A stretch of DNA of 64,000 nt from Levilactobacillus suantsaiihabitans (GTDB lineage Bacteria > Bacillota > Bacilli > Lactobacillales > Lactobacillaceae): assembly GCF_004745505.1 (NCBI RefSeq), contig NZ_RKLX01000009.1, positions 53,183 through 117,182 on the forward strand, given 5' to 3'. Positions 52,988 to 62,233 of the stretch are shown here, piece by piece. The translations under genes and the position numbers were made by a program. The notes beneath the pieces are model-generated. The model was not told where the DNA came from. It saw only the letters and a program-made list of their open reading frames with translations, and did not search any database. How positions within the stretch are numbered: the first letter of the stretch is position 1; each line of letters begins with the position of its first letter.

Positions 52988-53045
52988 AAAAAACGACATC
53001 AAGTCCCGGAAAATCCGTTTCCGCGAGACGCGATGCCGTTTTCAT
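52986..53045. terminator. Bidirectional terminator
   Basis: AAAACGACATC pairs with GATGCCGTTTT, one mismatch, with A and T runs on both sides; an inner GGAAAATCCG/CGTTTCC stem strengthens it. It serves both the secreted-protein gene and the opposing glycan operon. Confidence 0.8.
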
Positions 53046-53119
53046 TTCTAAAAGAATTCTAAAGATACGCCCATCCCCGGTTACCAATTTCCGCGCCCGT
53101 TCGTTAGTAACCATAGACG

Positions 53120-54445
53120 CTACTTTTTTTGCAGCGACTTGCGTTTGGGACTGACCCAAGTGCCGGAACCGAAGCCCAGGATGGTCTTTAGCGCCGGAAT
53201 AAAGGTCATCACCACCGTGACCGGATTGACCATCCAGTAAAACAGCATGTATAGCGGCGCAAACAGCATGTATTTCAGCTTGATGCCGTGATGGTCCAGT
53301 AGCAAGGCCGTCAACAGCTGCATGAAGCCCGCGAACAGCTCAAACGTCACGAAGATAAAGGAAATGACGAGGCCGTGTACGACACGCTCGAAGTCGCCGG
53401 TCACCAGAAAGTAGCCCATGGTCGCCAGAAATGCGATCGACGTCAACGTGAAGAAAAACGACCAGATGATCGACAGAGTCGAATCGGCGAACATGGAGAT
53501 TTGGTAGCGGTGTTCAATCGGGTGTAACAAGAACTTTTTAATGTTGGTCAACCAGACCTCGGTACCCCCTTGGGCCCAGCGCTTCCGTTGCTTGTACAGG
53601 TCGCGGATCGTTTCGGGGACGTTCATGTGAAAAATCACGTTGGGCGCAAACCGCGGCACGGCCCCAATCATCTGGTGGTCCCAGGCGATACTGATGTCCT
53701 CGGTGGCCCGGTTTTGCCGGAAGCCGCCGACGTCGATCAGAAAATCCTTCTTATACAGCGTGTTGGCCCCACTGTACGCGTACATGGAATCATTGATGGC
53801 CGTTTGGCTGCGCTTGATGACACCCACAATGCTGGTAAACTCGACTGTTTGCGACTTGCCCAACAGGCTTGAGCGGTTCTGCACGTCCATGTTGGCGGTC
53901 ACGGCCGAGGTATTCATGTCACGGTCGCGCATGAAGAAATTCATATACTTCATCAAGGCGTCCGGCTCGGGAATCGTGTCGGCATCGTTGCTGAGAATGT
54001 ACTCTCCCTTGGCAAAGTACATGCCAATATTAAACGCGTGGGCCTTCCCTTTGTTCTTCAGGATCTCGACCGTACGCAACCGCGGGTATTTTTCCTGCAG
54101 GCGGGCAATGATGGCACCGGTGTCGTCGGTGGAGCCGTCATTCATCACCAGCACCTCATAATTGCTGTAATTCAACTGGTCAAACAGGTAGGTGATGGTC
54201 TCTTCGATCATGACCTCCTCGTTGTGCGCGGGAATCATGATGGTGATCATCGGCTGCTGGTCGACCGGAATCTCATGCCAGTCGGTATCGCGCTTGTTGG
54301 TCTTCAAGAACCGGTAGGACAACGCCCCCGCGAACCAGAAAAACGACCCGATGACCGGATACAAGCATAAAATCAACAAAAAGATGTTCAAGAGCGTCTG
54401 GCCCAGCGTGGCCTTTAAAATGCTGTCAATAAAAACGTTAAGCAT
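53120..54445 (-). CDS. Processive family-2 glycosyltransferase (PgaC/IcaA-like)
   Basis: A 441-residue membrane synthase. Helix at 18-45; the cytoplasmic GT-A domain has VMNDGSTDDT, SNDADTIPEPD, the TED motif in RATEDISIAWDHQ and the QRKRW motif in LYKQRKRWAQGG. At least three more helices follow from about 320. The motif set is that of processive beta-glycan synthases making poly-N-acetylglucosamine or a related polymer. No PilZ domain is attached. Third gene of a leftward three-gene operon. Confidence 0.92.
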   Translation of the reverse strand: MLNVFIDSILKATLGQTLLNIFLLILCLYPVIGSFFWFAGALSYRFLKTNKRDTDWHEIPVDQQPMITIMIPAHNEEVMIEETITYLFDQLNYSNYEVLVMNDGSTDDTGAIIARLQEKYPRLRTVEILKNKGKAHAFNIGMYFAKGEYILSNDADTIPEPDALMKYMNFFMRDRDMNTSAVTANMDVQNRSSLLGKSQTVEFTSIVGVIKRSQTAINDSMYAYSGANTLYKKDFLIDVGGFRQNRATEDISIAWDHQMIGAVPRFAPNVIFHMNVPETIRDLYKQRKRWAQGGTEVWLTNIKKFLLHPIEHRYQISMFADSTLSIIWSFFFTLTSIAFLATMGYFLVTGDFERVVHGLVISFIFVTFELFAGFMQLLTALLLDHHGIKLKYMLFAPLYMLFYWMVNPVTVVMTFIPALKTILGFGSGTWVSPKRKSLQKK

Positions 54446-54454
54446 GCGCGCCTC

Positions 54455-54967
54455 CTACTCATCCAAATCGTTCAAATCATGCTTGCGGTATAAGTTTTGA
54501 ATCTGATCCGTGTCCAAGTTTTGTTCCGGCTGGACCTGATACGTCCGAACGTTGTGGCGGAAGTCCTCATCCCCAAACCGGTCGTCCATGAACTTTTCCA
54601 GCTCAGTCTCCCGTTTCTTTTGGTTGATCGGATTAAACGTCGGCCACTGTTCCACCACCCGGTCACGCTTGCGGTTCTGGATGATGGTCATCCCCACCGC
54701 AAATAACGACACCATCACCAGCGAGAACAGCAGGATGATGCCAATGAATTTGATTTCGAAGATGCCCTCGGAATACGACCACAAATGCGGCACCCGCGGG
54801 TCATAAACTGCCCAAAAGGCCGTGACCGTGATGACCACGGGCACCACCACGCAGATCCAGCCGAAAATGGCCACCAGGGTCTGCCAAATTTTCAATCCCC
54901 AGTGACCTTTTTCAAAGTACACGTCTGTATATAATTGTTGCTTCGGTTGTTTGGCTTGTTTTGCCAC
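54455..54967 (-). CDS. Two-helix membrane protein, PgaD/IcaD-like partner
   Basis: A 170-residue protein with two helices (about 33-55 and 75-97) and a long charged C-terminal tail (RKRDRVVEQWPTFNPINQKK ...). Size, topology and place beside the synthase equal PgaD, which stabilises PgaC and receives c-di-GMP control; direct sequence likeness to PgaD is weak. Its GTG start overlaps the stop of the EAL gene (TAGTG), so the two are translationally coupled. Confidence 0.7.
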   Translation of the reverse strand: MAKQAKQPKQQLYTDVYFEKGHWGLKIWQTLVAIFGWICVVVPVVITVTAFWAVYDPRVPHLWSYSEGIFEIKFIGIILLFSLVMVSLFAVGMTIIQNRKRDRVVEQWPTFNPINQKKRETELEKFMDDRFGDEDFRHNVRTYQVQPEQNLDTDQIQNLYRKHDLNDLDE

Positions 54968-55770
54968 TATTGTCTAGCCTCCTGCGGGTTCATCGGCCGC
55001 CCGAACCGGTAGCCTTGCCGGACCCGAATCTTTAATTGCTCGGCCAATTGCTCATCGGCCTCATCTTCGACCCCCATCAAAATCAGTTGGATGTCGTTGT
55101 CCTGGGACAACCGGTTCCAAAATTGCAGGTTCAAATCCAGCCACACGGATGGATCCTCCTTGCGAAAGCTGCGCATGGAACATTTCAACGAATCCACTTC
55201 TGGCAACAGCCACTCCACGCTCTTCAGGTTGGCCAGAGTCGACCCCACGTTATCGATATCAAAGCGCATGCCGTACGACCGGGCCTCACGCACCCGGCGA
55301 CGGAGTAACCGCTTGTTGATGTGGTCCTGGTGATTGGCCGTATACTCCACGGCCAGCGACATCGGGGTAATCTTGGAAATGGCCCAACGCACGAAATATC
55401 GGAAATCCGGGCTAATGATCTGGTCGTATTCCAGGTTGATGGACAACGTGATGGGCTCGGTCGGCAACGACTTGAACGTGTCCTCCAGTAAAAAAATCAC
55501 CCGCTGTAAGGGCAAGGAGTCCAACTGTCGTGGTAACGACCAGGAGCCATCGGCGTTGTGCTGGCGTAACAGGCACTCGTACCCCGTGGTGTGGCCCCGA
55601 AAGTCGACCTGCTTTTGGATAAAGTAGCGGAGTTCAATTTCATGATTTTCCAAATAGTTATTGGAACTTTTGCGCGAATACCAAAAGTAAATGGCAATAG
55701 TGGCAACCAAGACGACCACGGCCACGCCGGTGATTCCTAGCAACACCGTTTCCAGCTGCGCTAACGTCAT
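54967..55770 (-). CDS. Membrane-anchored degenerate EAL-domain protein
   Basis: About 267 residues, starting at ATG 55770 (MTLAQLETVLLG); the GTG 12 bases upstream lacks spacing. One helix (10-30) anchors a cytoplasmic EAL domain. Kept elements: ECLLRQ (EAL motif), SINLEYDQI (Asn), LAVEYTA (Glu), LKCSM (Lys), RQGYRFGRPM (QGY). Changed: DDFG reads DIDNVG, and the EGVE Glu is Met (LILMGVED). Loss of metal ligands suggests a c-di-GMP binder or structural switch rather than a phosphodiesterase. First gene of the glycan operon. Confidence 0.82.
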   Translation of the reverse strand: MTLAQLETVLLGITGVAVVVLVATIAIYFWYSRKSSNNYLENHEIELRYFIQKQVDFRGHTTGYECLLRQHNADGSWSLPRQLDSLPLQRVIFLLEDTFKSLPTEPITLSINLEYDQIISPDFRYFVRWAISKITPMSLAVEYTANHQDHINKRLLRRRVREARSYGMRFDIDNVGSTLANLKSVEWLLPEVDSLKCSMRSFRKEDPSVWLDLNLQFWNRLSQDNDIQLILMGVEDEADEQLAEQLKIRVRQGYRFGRPMNPQEARQ

Positions 55771-55782
55771 TTTTCTGCCCAC

Positions 55783-56497
55783 TCCATTTCATAAACTTAA
55801 CACCCCTAATTTTAATATTTGACGGGGGAAATTCAAGCGATTCACCTAGTGGGTGTCACAATTGATTGAAATTGGGTGGGCCCCTTCGTAGAGATATCGC
55901 ACCCGGCTACCGTCAAAATAACGATTGACGCATCCAGAGACTGGCGGCGGATTCGCTCCTGTCGCGATAAAGTGGGATTGGCCATATATTGTCCACTAAG
56001 CCATTCAGGGTTTAAAATATTCTTTTGTTTATTAAAAAACGCCAAGAATTTCGTTGATAGTTTGTGTGGTTTTTAAGCGATGATGGTTATGGCATCGGAT
56101 GGAAGAAATGGCCCACCCTCAAAAAATGAGGACGGGCCATTTCTTTATTCTATAATTCAATACAGTCAATTATTTGGCGCTTACCTTTAGCATGACTCAG
56201 TATTACGACAACGGTACGCGCGAAGGACAACAAAAGATTGTGCATTTGATGGATCGGTTAGCATGAGAATACAGAAAATGTATATTTGAATTTTGAATAT
56301 TTAAACATTTTCTGAAAGAAAAAAATCCCCAAACCCCTTGTGCAAGAAGAGGTTCGGAGAAAAATGCACAATATTTATATGAATATCGTAAAGTTGTGCT
56401 TTTATTGGGCATTTTACAGGAAAACATAGGAATTGATAGGAAAAGTTAAAAACGCAAATACTGTTATATCAACGTTTCAGGCTCCTACTAGTTCCGA
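55783..56497. other. Intergenic region with hairpin and transposase-like scrap
   Basis: About 715 bases without a supportable gene. It has a hairpin at 56108-56146 (ATGGCCCACCCTCA / TGAGGACGGGCCAT, then TTTCTTT), and at 56164-56190 GTCAATTATTTGGCGCTTACC, nearly the same as GTCAGTTATTAGGTGCTTACC at 2891. Some AT-rich sequence follows (56270-56500). Two frames of 66-67 codons at 55842-56076 overlap on opposite strands and have no support. The EAL operon promoter should be near 55800-55830. Confidence 0.55.
56108..56148 (+). repeat. Hairpin related to that at 2756-2798
   Basis: The outer stem ATGGCCC/GGGCCAT and inner stem CCTCA/TGAGG are arranged as at 2.76 kb, and a transposase-like 21-base segment follows in both places. 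Possibly a small mobile element or remains of the same IS. Confidence 0.6.
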
Positions 56498-57229
56498 TTA
56501 ATCACTTAAAAAATGAAACCGTGTCAGCTCAAGAGCAGAGTGTTCCATAATCAACTGCCCGTGTTCCGCTAACACATCTGGGGCCACCTTGGTCCGATCG
56601 GCGTATTCGTACGCTACGGCCAATTCGTCCTTGATGGACTCGAAGGATGACTCGTTGGTGAAGAAAATCAATTCCAGATAGTAATCGTGATTGTAAAGAT
56701 ACAGGTTGGACGCCGCGTTTTCCAAACGCAAGACGCGTGCCACACTGATCATGTCTTCAAATGAATGTAACTTAACCACGCGAGTCGTCGTTGGCTGGCC
56801 CTTGTCGTTCAAGTAGTCTTCAATATCGTTGGAATCGCTGGTGGTCGTCGCTGACTGCAGGTGTTTCATATAATCCCGTGGGTCATCCGTTTCCATCAAG
56901 CGCTCCTTAATCTGATCCGACACTTGATCGGGGTGAGCACTATCGACACTAGCATCGCCCTGGTTGTTGTCAGTCGAGGCATCATCCTCGTCTGTATTCT
57001 TACTGATAAACAACTCCAGACCGTTACGGTTCGGCAAAACTTGGAAGGTTACCGCGTCGTTGTCTTGGAATTGGTGATCAACGTCGACTTCCTCCAAGAT
57101 ACTGTAGAAGAAGCCTTCGATTTGTTTGTGGTTACCGAGCAGGTCTAAGACCGTAATGCCGCGTTCACTTAAGTCGTCATTACCAATAACCACCCGAATC
57201 GTGTTTTCATTGATTCGTTCCATTTCCAT
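56498..57229 (-). CDS. mecA: Adaptor protein MecA
   Basis: A 243-residue adaptor that hands substrates such as ComK or Spx to ClpCP. The ATG 57229 (MEMERINENTIRVVIGNDDL) has AAAGGGGTG 6 bases upstream. N-terminal substrate domain 1-85 (GITVLDLLGNHKQIEGFFYS), acidic linker 86-140, and C-terminal ClpC-binding domain (SFEDMISVARVL and LYLYNHDYYLELIFF). It stands directly downstream of spx, its likely client. Confidence 0.95.
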   Translation of the reverse strand: MEMERINENTIRVVIGNDDLSERGITVLDLLGNHKQIEGFFYSILEEVDVDHQFQDNDAVTFQVLPNRNGLELFISKNTDEDDASTDNNQGDASVDSAHPDQVSDQIKERLMETDDPRDYMKHLQSATTTSDSNDIEDYLNDKGQPTTTRVVKLHSFEDMISVARVLRLENAASNLYLYNHDYYLELIFFTNESSFESIKDELAVAYEYADRTKVAPDVLAEHGQLIMEHSALELTRFHFLSD

Positions 57230-57313
57230 GAATAACACCCCTTTCTCGTGGGTTTTGGGTATTGTCCTTGATACTCATTTTAGTCTATTTTACCGGCTTG
57301 TAAAGTCATCATA

Positions 57314-57357
57314 CCAAAAAACCGGACTGCAAGTAACATTTTCTCACAAATCCGGTC
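57314..57357 (-). terminator. spx terminator
   Basis: On the minus strand ACCGGATTTGT...GCAGTCCGGTTTTTTGG has arms ACCGGA/TCCGGT and a T run, between spx and mecA. Confidence 0.85.
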
Positions 57358-57375
57358 AGATGCAACTAATTAAGC

Positions 57376-57783
57376 TTAATTTGCGCCATTTACCAATCGC
57401 TGAGCGCGTTGAAGTTCTAATGCGCGGACTTGCCGGGGTAAGAAGCGCCGAATCTCCTCTTCATTGAAACCCACTTGCAGACGTTTGTCGTCGACCATAA
57501 TCGGCCGCCGCAAGATGCCCGGATGGGTTTGAATCAAGGTAAACAGGTCACGGAGCGGTAAGTCATCTAAGTCAACGGTCAGTTCCTGATAAACACGGGA
57601 ACGCTTTGACACGATTTCCTCCGTGCCATCTTCGGTCAAACGCAAGATGGATTTGATCTCGTCGATCGTCAAGGGTTCGGAGAAGATATTCTGTTCACGG
57701 TACGCAATACCATGTTCTTCGAACCACAGACGGGCTTTGCGACAAGAGGTACAACTAGGCGAGGTGTAGAGCGTAACTGTCAT
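57376..57783 (-). CDS. spx: Transcriptional regulator Spx (SpxA)
   Basis: A 135-residue ArsC-fold regulator that binds the RNA polymerase alpha C-domain under thiol stress. ATG 57783 ([20 protein letters not shown]) follows GAAGGAGG; the GTG at 57807 does not. The redox switch is C10-T-S-C13. The [20 protein letters not shown] segment is canonical. mecA next door fits proteolytic control of Spx. Confidence 0.96.
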   Translation of the reverse strand: MTVTLYTSPSCTSCRKARLWFEEHGIAYREQNIFSEPLTIDEIKSILRLTEDGTEEIVSKRSRVYQELTVDLDDLPLRDLFTLIQTHPGILRRPIMVDDKRLQVGFNEEEIRRFLPRQVRALELQRAQRLVNGAN

Positions 57784-57986
57784 ATTCTTTTCCTCCTTCA
57801 CGGTCAATAGATTTGTTTGATTAGCTCTATTATACCGATTTTATGAGAAAAAGAAAGACCTTTCTTAAAAATATTTAATTTACAATTTTACCCCATCTGC
57901 CTATTATTGTATTAACTTGTTACCTAACACCACCATTTTGACAATTAATCAGTTTTAAGCAATTAACATTTCTCGAATAGAAAGCA

Positions 57987-58727
57987 TTAGATTTCGTAAA
58001 TGGACCCCGCTGAAACGACACTGACCTTCGTGGCTGAACCGGCCGCTTTCTGTGCTTCATTGCCCAGTTGTTGCAAGTCACCCGTTTGTGGCAAATGCGT
58101 CAGCAAAAGGCGTTTGACCCCGGCTTGCTTCGCCAATTGACCGGCCTGCGTGGAGGTCAAATGCCAAGCGGGCCCCTGGTGATCGGCGTAGAAATTAGTG
58201 TCGGCCAGCAGCACATCGACGCCGGTCGCCCATTCGGCCAGCCCCGCAAAGGCCGCCGTGTCCGCCGTAAAGGCCAGCGTGGCCCCCGTGGCCGTTTCCG
58301 TGATGCGGGGCGCATAAGCGGGAACCGGATGATGGGTCGGCAAGAAGTCAAGGGTGAACGGTCCCAGATTCAAGGTCTGGGCCGAATTGTACGCCTGACC
58401 GACCGTGGCGTTGGGCCAAGTCAAGGCGCCAAAATTCAAGGGATCGGCAGTGTGTCCATAAATCGGCAAGACCGGTTCGGCCCGTTTGCCCGTCTTCAAC
58501 TGCCACAAATACTGTAAGACCCCGACGTCGGCGGTATGGTCGTGGTGATAATGCGTCAGCAACACCGCATTCAATTGTAAGGGGTCTAAGACCTTCTCTA
58601 AGGCCAACAACGCCCCACTCCCACAATCGACCAGCAACTGGTAATCACCGCTAGTCAGCAGGTAACTACTGGTTCCTACGCCATTGTGGGGGTAACCCCC
58701 GTAGCAGCCTAACACAGTTAATTTCAC
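57987..58727 (-). CDS. MBL-fold metallohydrolase (YhfI-like)
   Basis: A 246-residue metallo-beta-lactamase-fold protein. I start it at GTG 58727 (M-KLTVLGCYGGYPHNG), 8 bases after AAAGGA; the ATG at 58736 touches that box. The metal motif THYHHDHTADVG has the full HxHxDH set, and LPTHHPVPAYA, FTADTA and LLLTHLPQ supply the further ligands. The family resembles RNase Z/phosphodiesterases; the substrate is not known. Confidence 0.9.
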   Translation of the reverse strand: MKLTVLGCYGGYPHNGVGTSSYLLTSGDYQLLVDCGSGALLALEKVLDPLQLNAVLLTHYHHDHTADVGVLQYLWQLKTGKRAEPVLPIYGHTADPLNFGALTWPNATVGQAYNSAQTLNLGPFTLDFLPTHHPVPAYAPRITETATGATLAFTADTAAFAGLAEWATGVDVLLADTNFYADHQGPAWHLTSTQAGQLAKQAGVKRLLLTHLPQTGDLQQLGNEAQKAAGSATKVSVVSAGSIYEI

Positions 58728-58851
58728 AAGAATCATCCTTTCCTAAACGGTTTATCTTCAGTTTAGCGCGGCGGTTCAAAAGTGTAAACGTTTCGCTTTT
58801 TTTCAGAAGAACCTTATAATAAAGGTAACAAACTAGTCAGGAGGGATGAGC

Positions 58852-59349
58852 ATGCTTCATGAATTAGCAACAACTTTTGGCAGTAAGGACCTGTTAGACA
58901 AGATTATGGCGGACAATCCGGATCGCAAGATGGTCTTGTTAGCCGGTTCCGATGCCGATGAAGGTCTCCAATTGGTGGACGCCTCCGGGAAACCGTCCGT
59001 TTTCAACGGTGGTTTAAACTATCGTGTCCAGCTCCACCAAGGGTCATCTGAATGGCAAGGTTTCTTCAGTTTCAAATACTTCACGTTCGACCAGGACACG
59101 GCCAAGGTCTTTGACGCCAAGGCCAATCGCCTGGCCAGCAACGGCCTCCCCAGTGGGATGACCGCGATGTACGTCTTGACCAAGGAGAAGAACGCCAATG
59201 AATACGTTCTCCTGACCATCTGGGCAGATAGCGATGCCTACGCGCTATGGCGCCACTCACCGGCTTTTGCGCCGTTTGATCCGTACGCCGTCAGTGCCAA
59301 CCATTTCCACAGCGCTTCGTATCACCAAGTGACTGCGGACGAAAAATAA
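58852..59349 (+). CDS. Antibiotic biosynthesis monooxygenase/HmoB-like protein
   Basis: About 165 residues. Start ATG 58852 (MLHELATTFG) is well spaced from AGGAGGG; the ATG at 58846 is too close. The C-terminal half (about 70-150) has the ABM ferredoxin-like pattern FFSFKYFTFDQDTAKVFDAK, then MYVLTKEKNANEYVLLTIWA and YALWRHSPAF, as in HmoB and related heme-degrading monooxygenases. The heme-ligand His cannot be assigned with certainty. Monocistronic. Confidence 0.75.
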   Translation: MLHELATTFGSKDLLDKIMADNPDRKMVLLAGSDADEGLQLVDASGKPSVFNGGLNYRVQLHQGSSEWQGFFSFKYFTFDQDTAKVFDAKANRLASNGLPSGMTAMYVLTKEKNANEYVLLTIWADSDAYALWRHSPAFAPFDPYAVSANHFHSASYHQVTADEK

Positions 59350-59363
59350 AAACGCTTCACACC

Positions 59364-59392
59364 AGCTGGGACGTGGTCGTTCCGGCTTTTTT
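59364..59392 (+). terminator. Terminator of the monooxygenase-like gene
   Basis: AGCTGGGACG pairs with CGTTCCGGCT (two G-U pairs), then TTTTTT. Confidence 0.88.
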
Positions 59393-59479
59393 GTATCCGC
59401 TTGCCTGGCCCACCTGGGTTTTCTCGATCACCCATTCGCGGTACAATGGGCGTATTCTGTTTAGAAAGGTCGTGGTGAT

Positions 59480-60703
59480 TTGTTCACGACACCATCCAAC
59501 GCCGCAACGGCGAAACTTTCTCCGCTGTTGCCGCTAACGCCGGCCCAGGCCCAGCTGGTCGACCGCATTTTTACCTTTACCACGACACACCTCAACCAAC
59601 CTGGTCCCGCTATGTTTGCCATCTACGGCGATGCGGGAACCGGCAAGAGTGTCGTTTTGGCCCACCTCTTCAACCGCATCCAAGAAGCCGCCAGAACCCA
59701 AGCGACGAGCCCCTTGGCTGGTACGGAGAACTACTTTTTAGTCAACCATCCGGAGATTCTCAAGGTCTATCGCGAGATTGCGGGGCACCAACCTCACCTC
59801 TTTAAAAAAGACATCCAGCGACCGACTTCGTTGATCAACCAAATCAGTCAGGGCAAGCGTCAGGCCGACGTGCTGGTCATCGACGAGGCACACCTCTTGC
59901 TCTCGCAGCCGGACCACTACAACAATTTCTATGGTCACAATCAGTTAGCATCCTTGATGGCCACGGCCAAGGTCATCATCGTGGTCTTTGACGAGACTCA
60001 GGTCCTGCGCCTCAAAAGCTACTGGACGGAACAACGGCTGGAAGCGTTGATGGCCCCGGTCCCTCACGAGGTCTATCGCCTGACCCACCAATTTCGGATG
60101 CAGGCCAGCGACGACCTGGTGCGTTGGATCAATGACTTTACCCACCAACGACTCCGCCCGCTGCCCTCATCCGGCGGAACTAACTACGATCTGCGCGTCT
60201 TTGCGGACGCCGAAAAAATGCGCCAGGCCATCGTCGCCCGCAACCAGGAAGTCGGCCTGTCCCGCATCGTCTCGACCTCCGGCTACCCGTCCACACTTGA
60301 CAGGGGCAAACACTACATCACGGAGGGCGCCTTTCACCTCCCCTGGGACCAGTACAACTACACCGCAACGCCCTGGGCGGAACTGCCACAAACCATCAAC
60401 GAGGTCGGCTCGATCTACACCTGTCAGGGGTTCGATTTGAACTACGTCGGCATTATCTTAGGGCCACCGATTGGCCTAGATGAGCACGAGCATCTGGTCA
60501 TCCACCTTGACCGCTACACGGACGTCGAGGCGTTCAAGCGCCGCGATGACCTGACGGATCCCCAAGAGCTCACCGCCATTAAGCAACGCCTAATCTTAAA
60601 TTCCATCAACGTTTTAATGAAACGTGGGGTCAAGGGCCTCTACATTTACGCCCACGATCCCCGTCTCAATCACTATCTCCAACAGGGCCGTCACCTGGCC
60701 TGA
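59480..60703 (+). CDS. DUF2075-family P-loop ATPase (helicase-like)
   Basis: A 407-residue superfamily-1-like ATPase. Walker A GDAGTGKS is at 50-57, Walker B VLVIDEAHLLLS near 134-145, followed by VIIVVFDETQVL (motif III), YRLTHQFRMQASD (motif IV), VGSIYTCQGFDLNYVGIILG (motif V) and LMKRGVKGLYIYAHD (motif VI). These fit DUF2075, related to Schlafen-type and UvrD-fold helicases. Start is TTG. The role is unknown; in other genomes such genes are found near defence loci, but no partner is seen here. Confidence 0.85.
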   Translation: MFTTPSNAATAKLSPLLPLTPAQAQLVDRIFTFTTTHLNQPGPAMFAIYGDAGTGKSVVLAHLFNRIQEAARTQATSPLAGTENYFLVNHPEILKVYREIAGHQPHLFKKDIQRPTSLINQISQGKRQADVLVIDEAHLLLSQPDHYNNFYGHNQLASLMATAKVIIVVFDETQVLRLKSYWTEQRLEALMAPVPHEVYRLTHQFRMQASDDLVRWINDFTHQRLRPLPSSGGTNYDLRVFADAEKMRQAIVARNQEVGLSRIVSTSGYPSTLDRGKHYITEGAFHLPWDQYNYTATPWAELPQTINEVGSIYTCQGFDLNYVGIILGPPIGLDEHEHLVIHLDRYTDVEAFKRRDDLTDPQELTAIKQRLILNSINVLMKRGVKGLYIYAHDPRLNHYLQQGRHLA

Positions 60704-60709
60704 AACAAA

Positions 60710-60756
60710 GAGGACCATTACTAGCCAACACGTGCTTAGTAATGGTCCTCTTTTTA
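60710..60756. terminator. Bidirectional terminator
   Basis: AGAGGACCATTACTA and TAGTAATGGTCCTCT form a 15-base perfect stem, loop GCCAACACGTGCT, with a TTTT on the right and AAA on the left. It serves both convergent genes. Confidence 0.93.
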
Positions 60757-60798
60757 AACTGATGCGTTCGTTTATGACGCAATTAATGGTGGTCAACG

Positions 60799-61977
60799 TT
60801 AGCCAACAATCTCTTGATACACCTGCTCATCCGTATCTCCCTCAGTATTAATCACTAACACGCGAGACGCAGGGCCTAATTTCAGTTGTTGCCGCAAAGT
60901 CTGGTCCCGTAAAGCGGCATTAACAAAGGCAAATGCAGCAACCCCCGATTCACCCGCAACAATTCGCGGATCATCTTCCTGAGGTCTCGCTAGTACGCGC
61001 ATGCCGATGCGGGCCGTCTCGTCAGAAAGGGTCCCGTAGTAGCTCGCCGTGTCACGAATGACTGGAAATGAAATCAGGCTGGGTGTCTGGCAATTTAAGC
61101 CCGCCATGATCGTTTGCGGGGACCCGGGAACGGTCTGTCTGTCACCATCGGCCCGTTGCGCGGACAAGTAATAACACGCGACCGTTGCCGGCTCAACGAT
61201 GGTCACTAGCGGTCGTTGGGCCGGTGGTAGAAAGCTAAACAACGCGTCGATGATGCCCGCCGAGAGCTGACCAACCCCTGCTTGTAAAAACAGATGTGTT
61301 GGATACTCGTCTGCTGACAACTGCTTAAGGATCTCATCAACGATAATGCTGTAACCACTAGAGATTTCCTGTGGAATTTTCGTATAGCCCGGCCAGGCCA
61401 TATCCTGAATCAAAATGCCATTGGGATCTTGATCAGCCAGCTTCGTGACCAATTCCACGGTATCATCATAATTTTTCGTCGTAATTTCTACCGCCGTCTG
61501 ATTAAACGCAGCAATATGCTGGGCCCTGGTCCGCGTAGAGCCTGCCGGCATTTTAACAACTGCATGCGTGCCCAATTGTTCGGCAGCCCAGGCAACACCG
61601 CGACCATGATTGCCATCCGTTGCCGTGTAGAACGTGATGTCATCGGCGATCCGTTTCACTGTCGGTGTTTGAAGTTGCGAATACCGCAACTGCGCAATCG
61701 GCAATCCGGCCTTTTGGGCAATACAACAAGCCATGGCATAAAGACCACCAGTAGCCTTAAATGATTTTAATCGGTCACTAAAACGTTGCGATTCATCCTT
61801 AACCAATAAGCTACCGATATGCTGATTTCGGGCATAATTTGCCAATCGGGTTAACGGTGTTGGCCGATAAAAGGGCACCGATTGGTAAAATTGTGCGACC
61901 TGTTTAACCACCCCTGAATCATTAAAGGCGCGCTCCCCAGGACAAAAGGGGCTATCCATTAACTGTATATCAGCCAT
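60799..61977 (-). CDS. Diaminopropionate ammonia-lyase-like PLP enzyme
   Basis: About 392 residues, fold type II PLP enzyme. The start is ATG 61977 or the GTG just before it, both after AAGGAG; a frame open from 62040 would reach into the tRNA terminator. The PLP Lys is in LKSFKATGGLYAM (about 71-83); TDGNHGRGVAWAA binds the carboxylate, and LQAGVGQLSAGIID replaces the usual GGxG phosphate loop. Closest family is DpaL, which degrades 2,3-diaminopropionate to pyruvate and ammonia, but threonine/serine dehydratase activity cannot be excluded. Confidence 0.82.
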   Translation of the reverse strand: MADIQLMDSPFCPGERAFNDSGVVKQVAQFYQSVPFYRPTPLTRLANYARNQHIGSLLVKDESQRFSDRLKSFKATGGLYAMACCIAQKAGLPIAQLRYSQLQTPTVKRIADDITFYTATDGNHGRGVAWAAEQLGTHAVVKMPAGSTRTRAQHIAAFNQTAVEITTKNYDDTVELVTKLADQDPNGILIQDMAWPGYTKIPQEISSGYSIIVDEILKQLSADEYPTHLFLQAGVGQLSAGIIDALFSFLPPAQRPLVTIVEPATVACYYLSAQRADGDRQTVPGSPQTIMAGLNCQTPSLISFPVIRDTASYYGTLSDETARIGMRVLARPQEDDPRIVAGESGVAAFAFVNAALRDQTLRQQLKLGPASRVLVINTEGDTDEQVYQEIVG

Positions 61978-62019
61978 CACGTCGTATCTCCTTTTTTCCA
62001 TAGATCTTTTCTCAACAGA

Positions 62020-62050
62020 TACCAAAAAAGCCTCCCCCACAGGAAGACTC
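62020..62050 (-). terminator. Terminator of the rRNA-tRNA operon
   Basis: On the minus strand GTCTTCC pairs (with G-U) with GGAGGC across TGTGGG, then TTTTTTGG, eight bases after the last tRNA gene. Confidence 0.75.
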
Positions 62051-62057
62051 TCATGGA

Positions 62058-62132
62058 CGGTCCGTACGAGACTCGAACTCGTGATCTCCTGCGTGACAGG
62101 CAGGCGTCCTAAACCAACTAGACCAACGGACC
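62058..62132 (-). tRNA. tRNA-Asp (GTC), copy 2
   Basis: Cloverleaf with acceptor GGTCCGT/ACGGACC, anticodon GTC in CCTGTCAC, and discriminator G. It is nearly identical to the Asp gene at 62707. The CCA end is not encoded. Confidence 0.96.
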
Positions 62133-62137
62133 AAATA

Positions 62138-62211
<74 letters not shown>

Positions 62212-62233
62212 ATAATATGAAATTGTGAAACAA

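Noticed and set aside
52890..53159. 89-codon minus-strand frame beyond the glycosyltransferase
   Set aside because: It crosses the bidirectional terminator and the end of two convergent genes.
55842..56076. Two overlapping frames of about 66 codons on opposite strands
   Set aside because: Neither has a ribosome-binding site or a recognisable product; the region is better described as intergenic.
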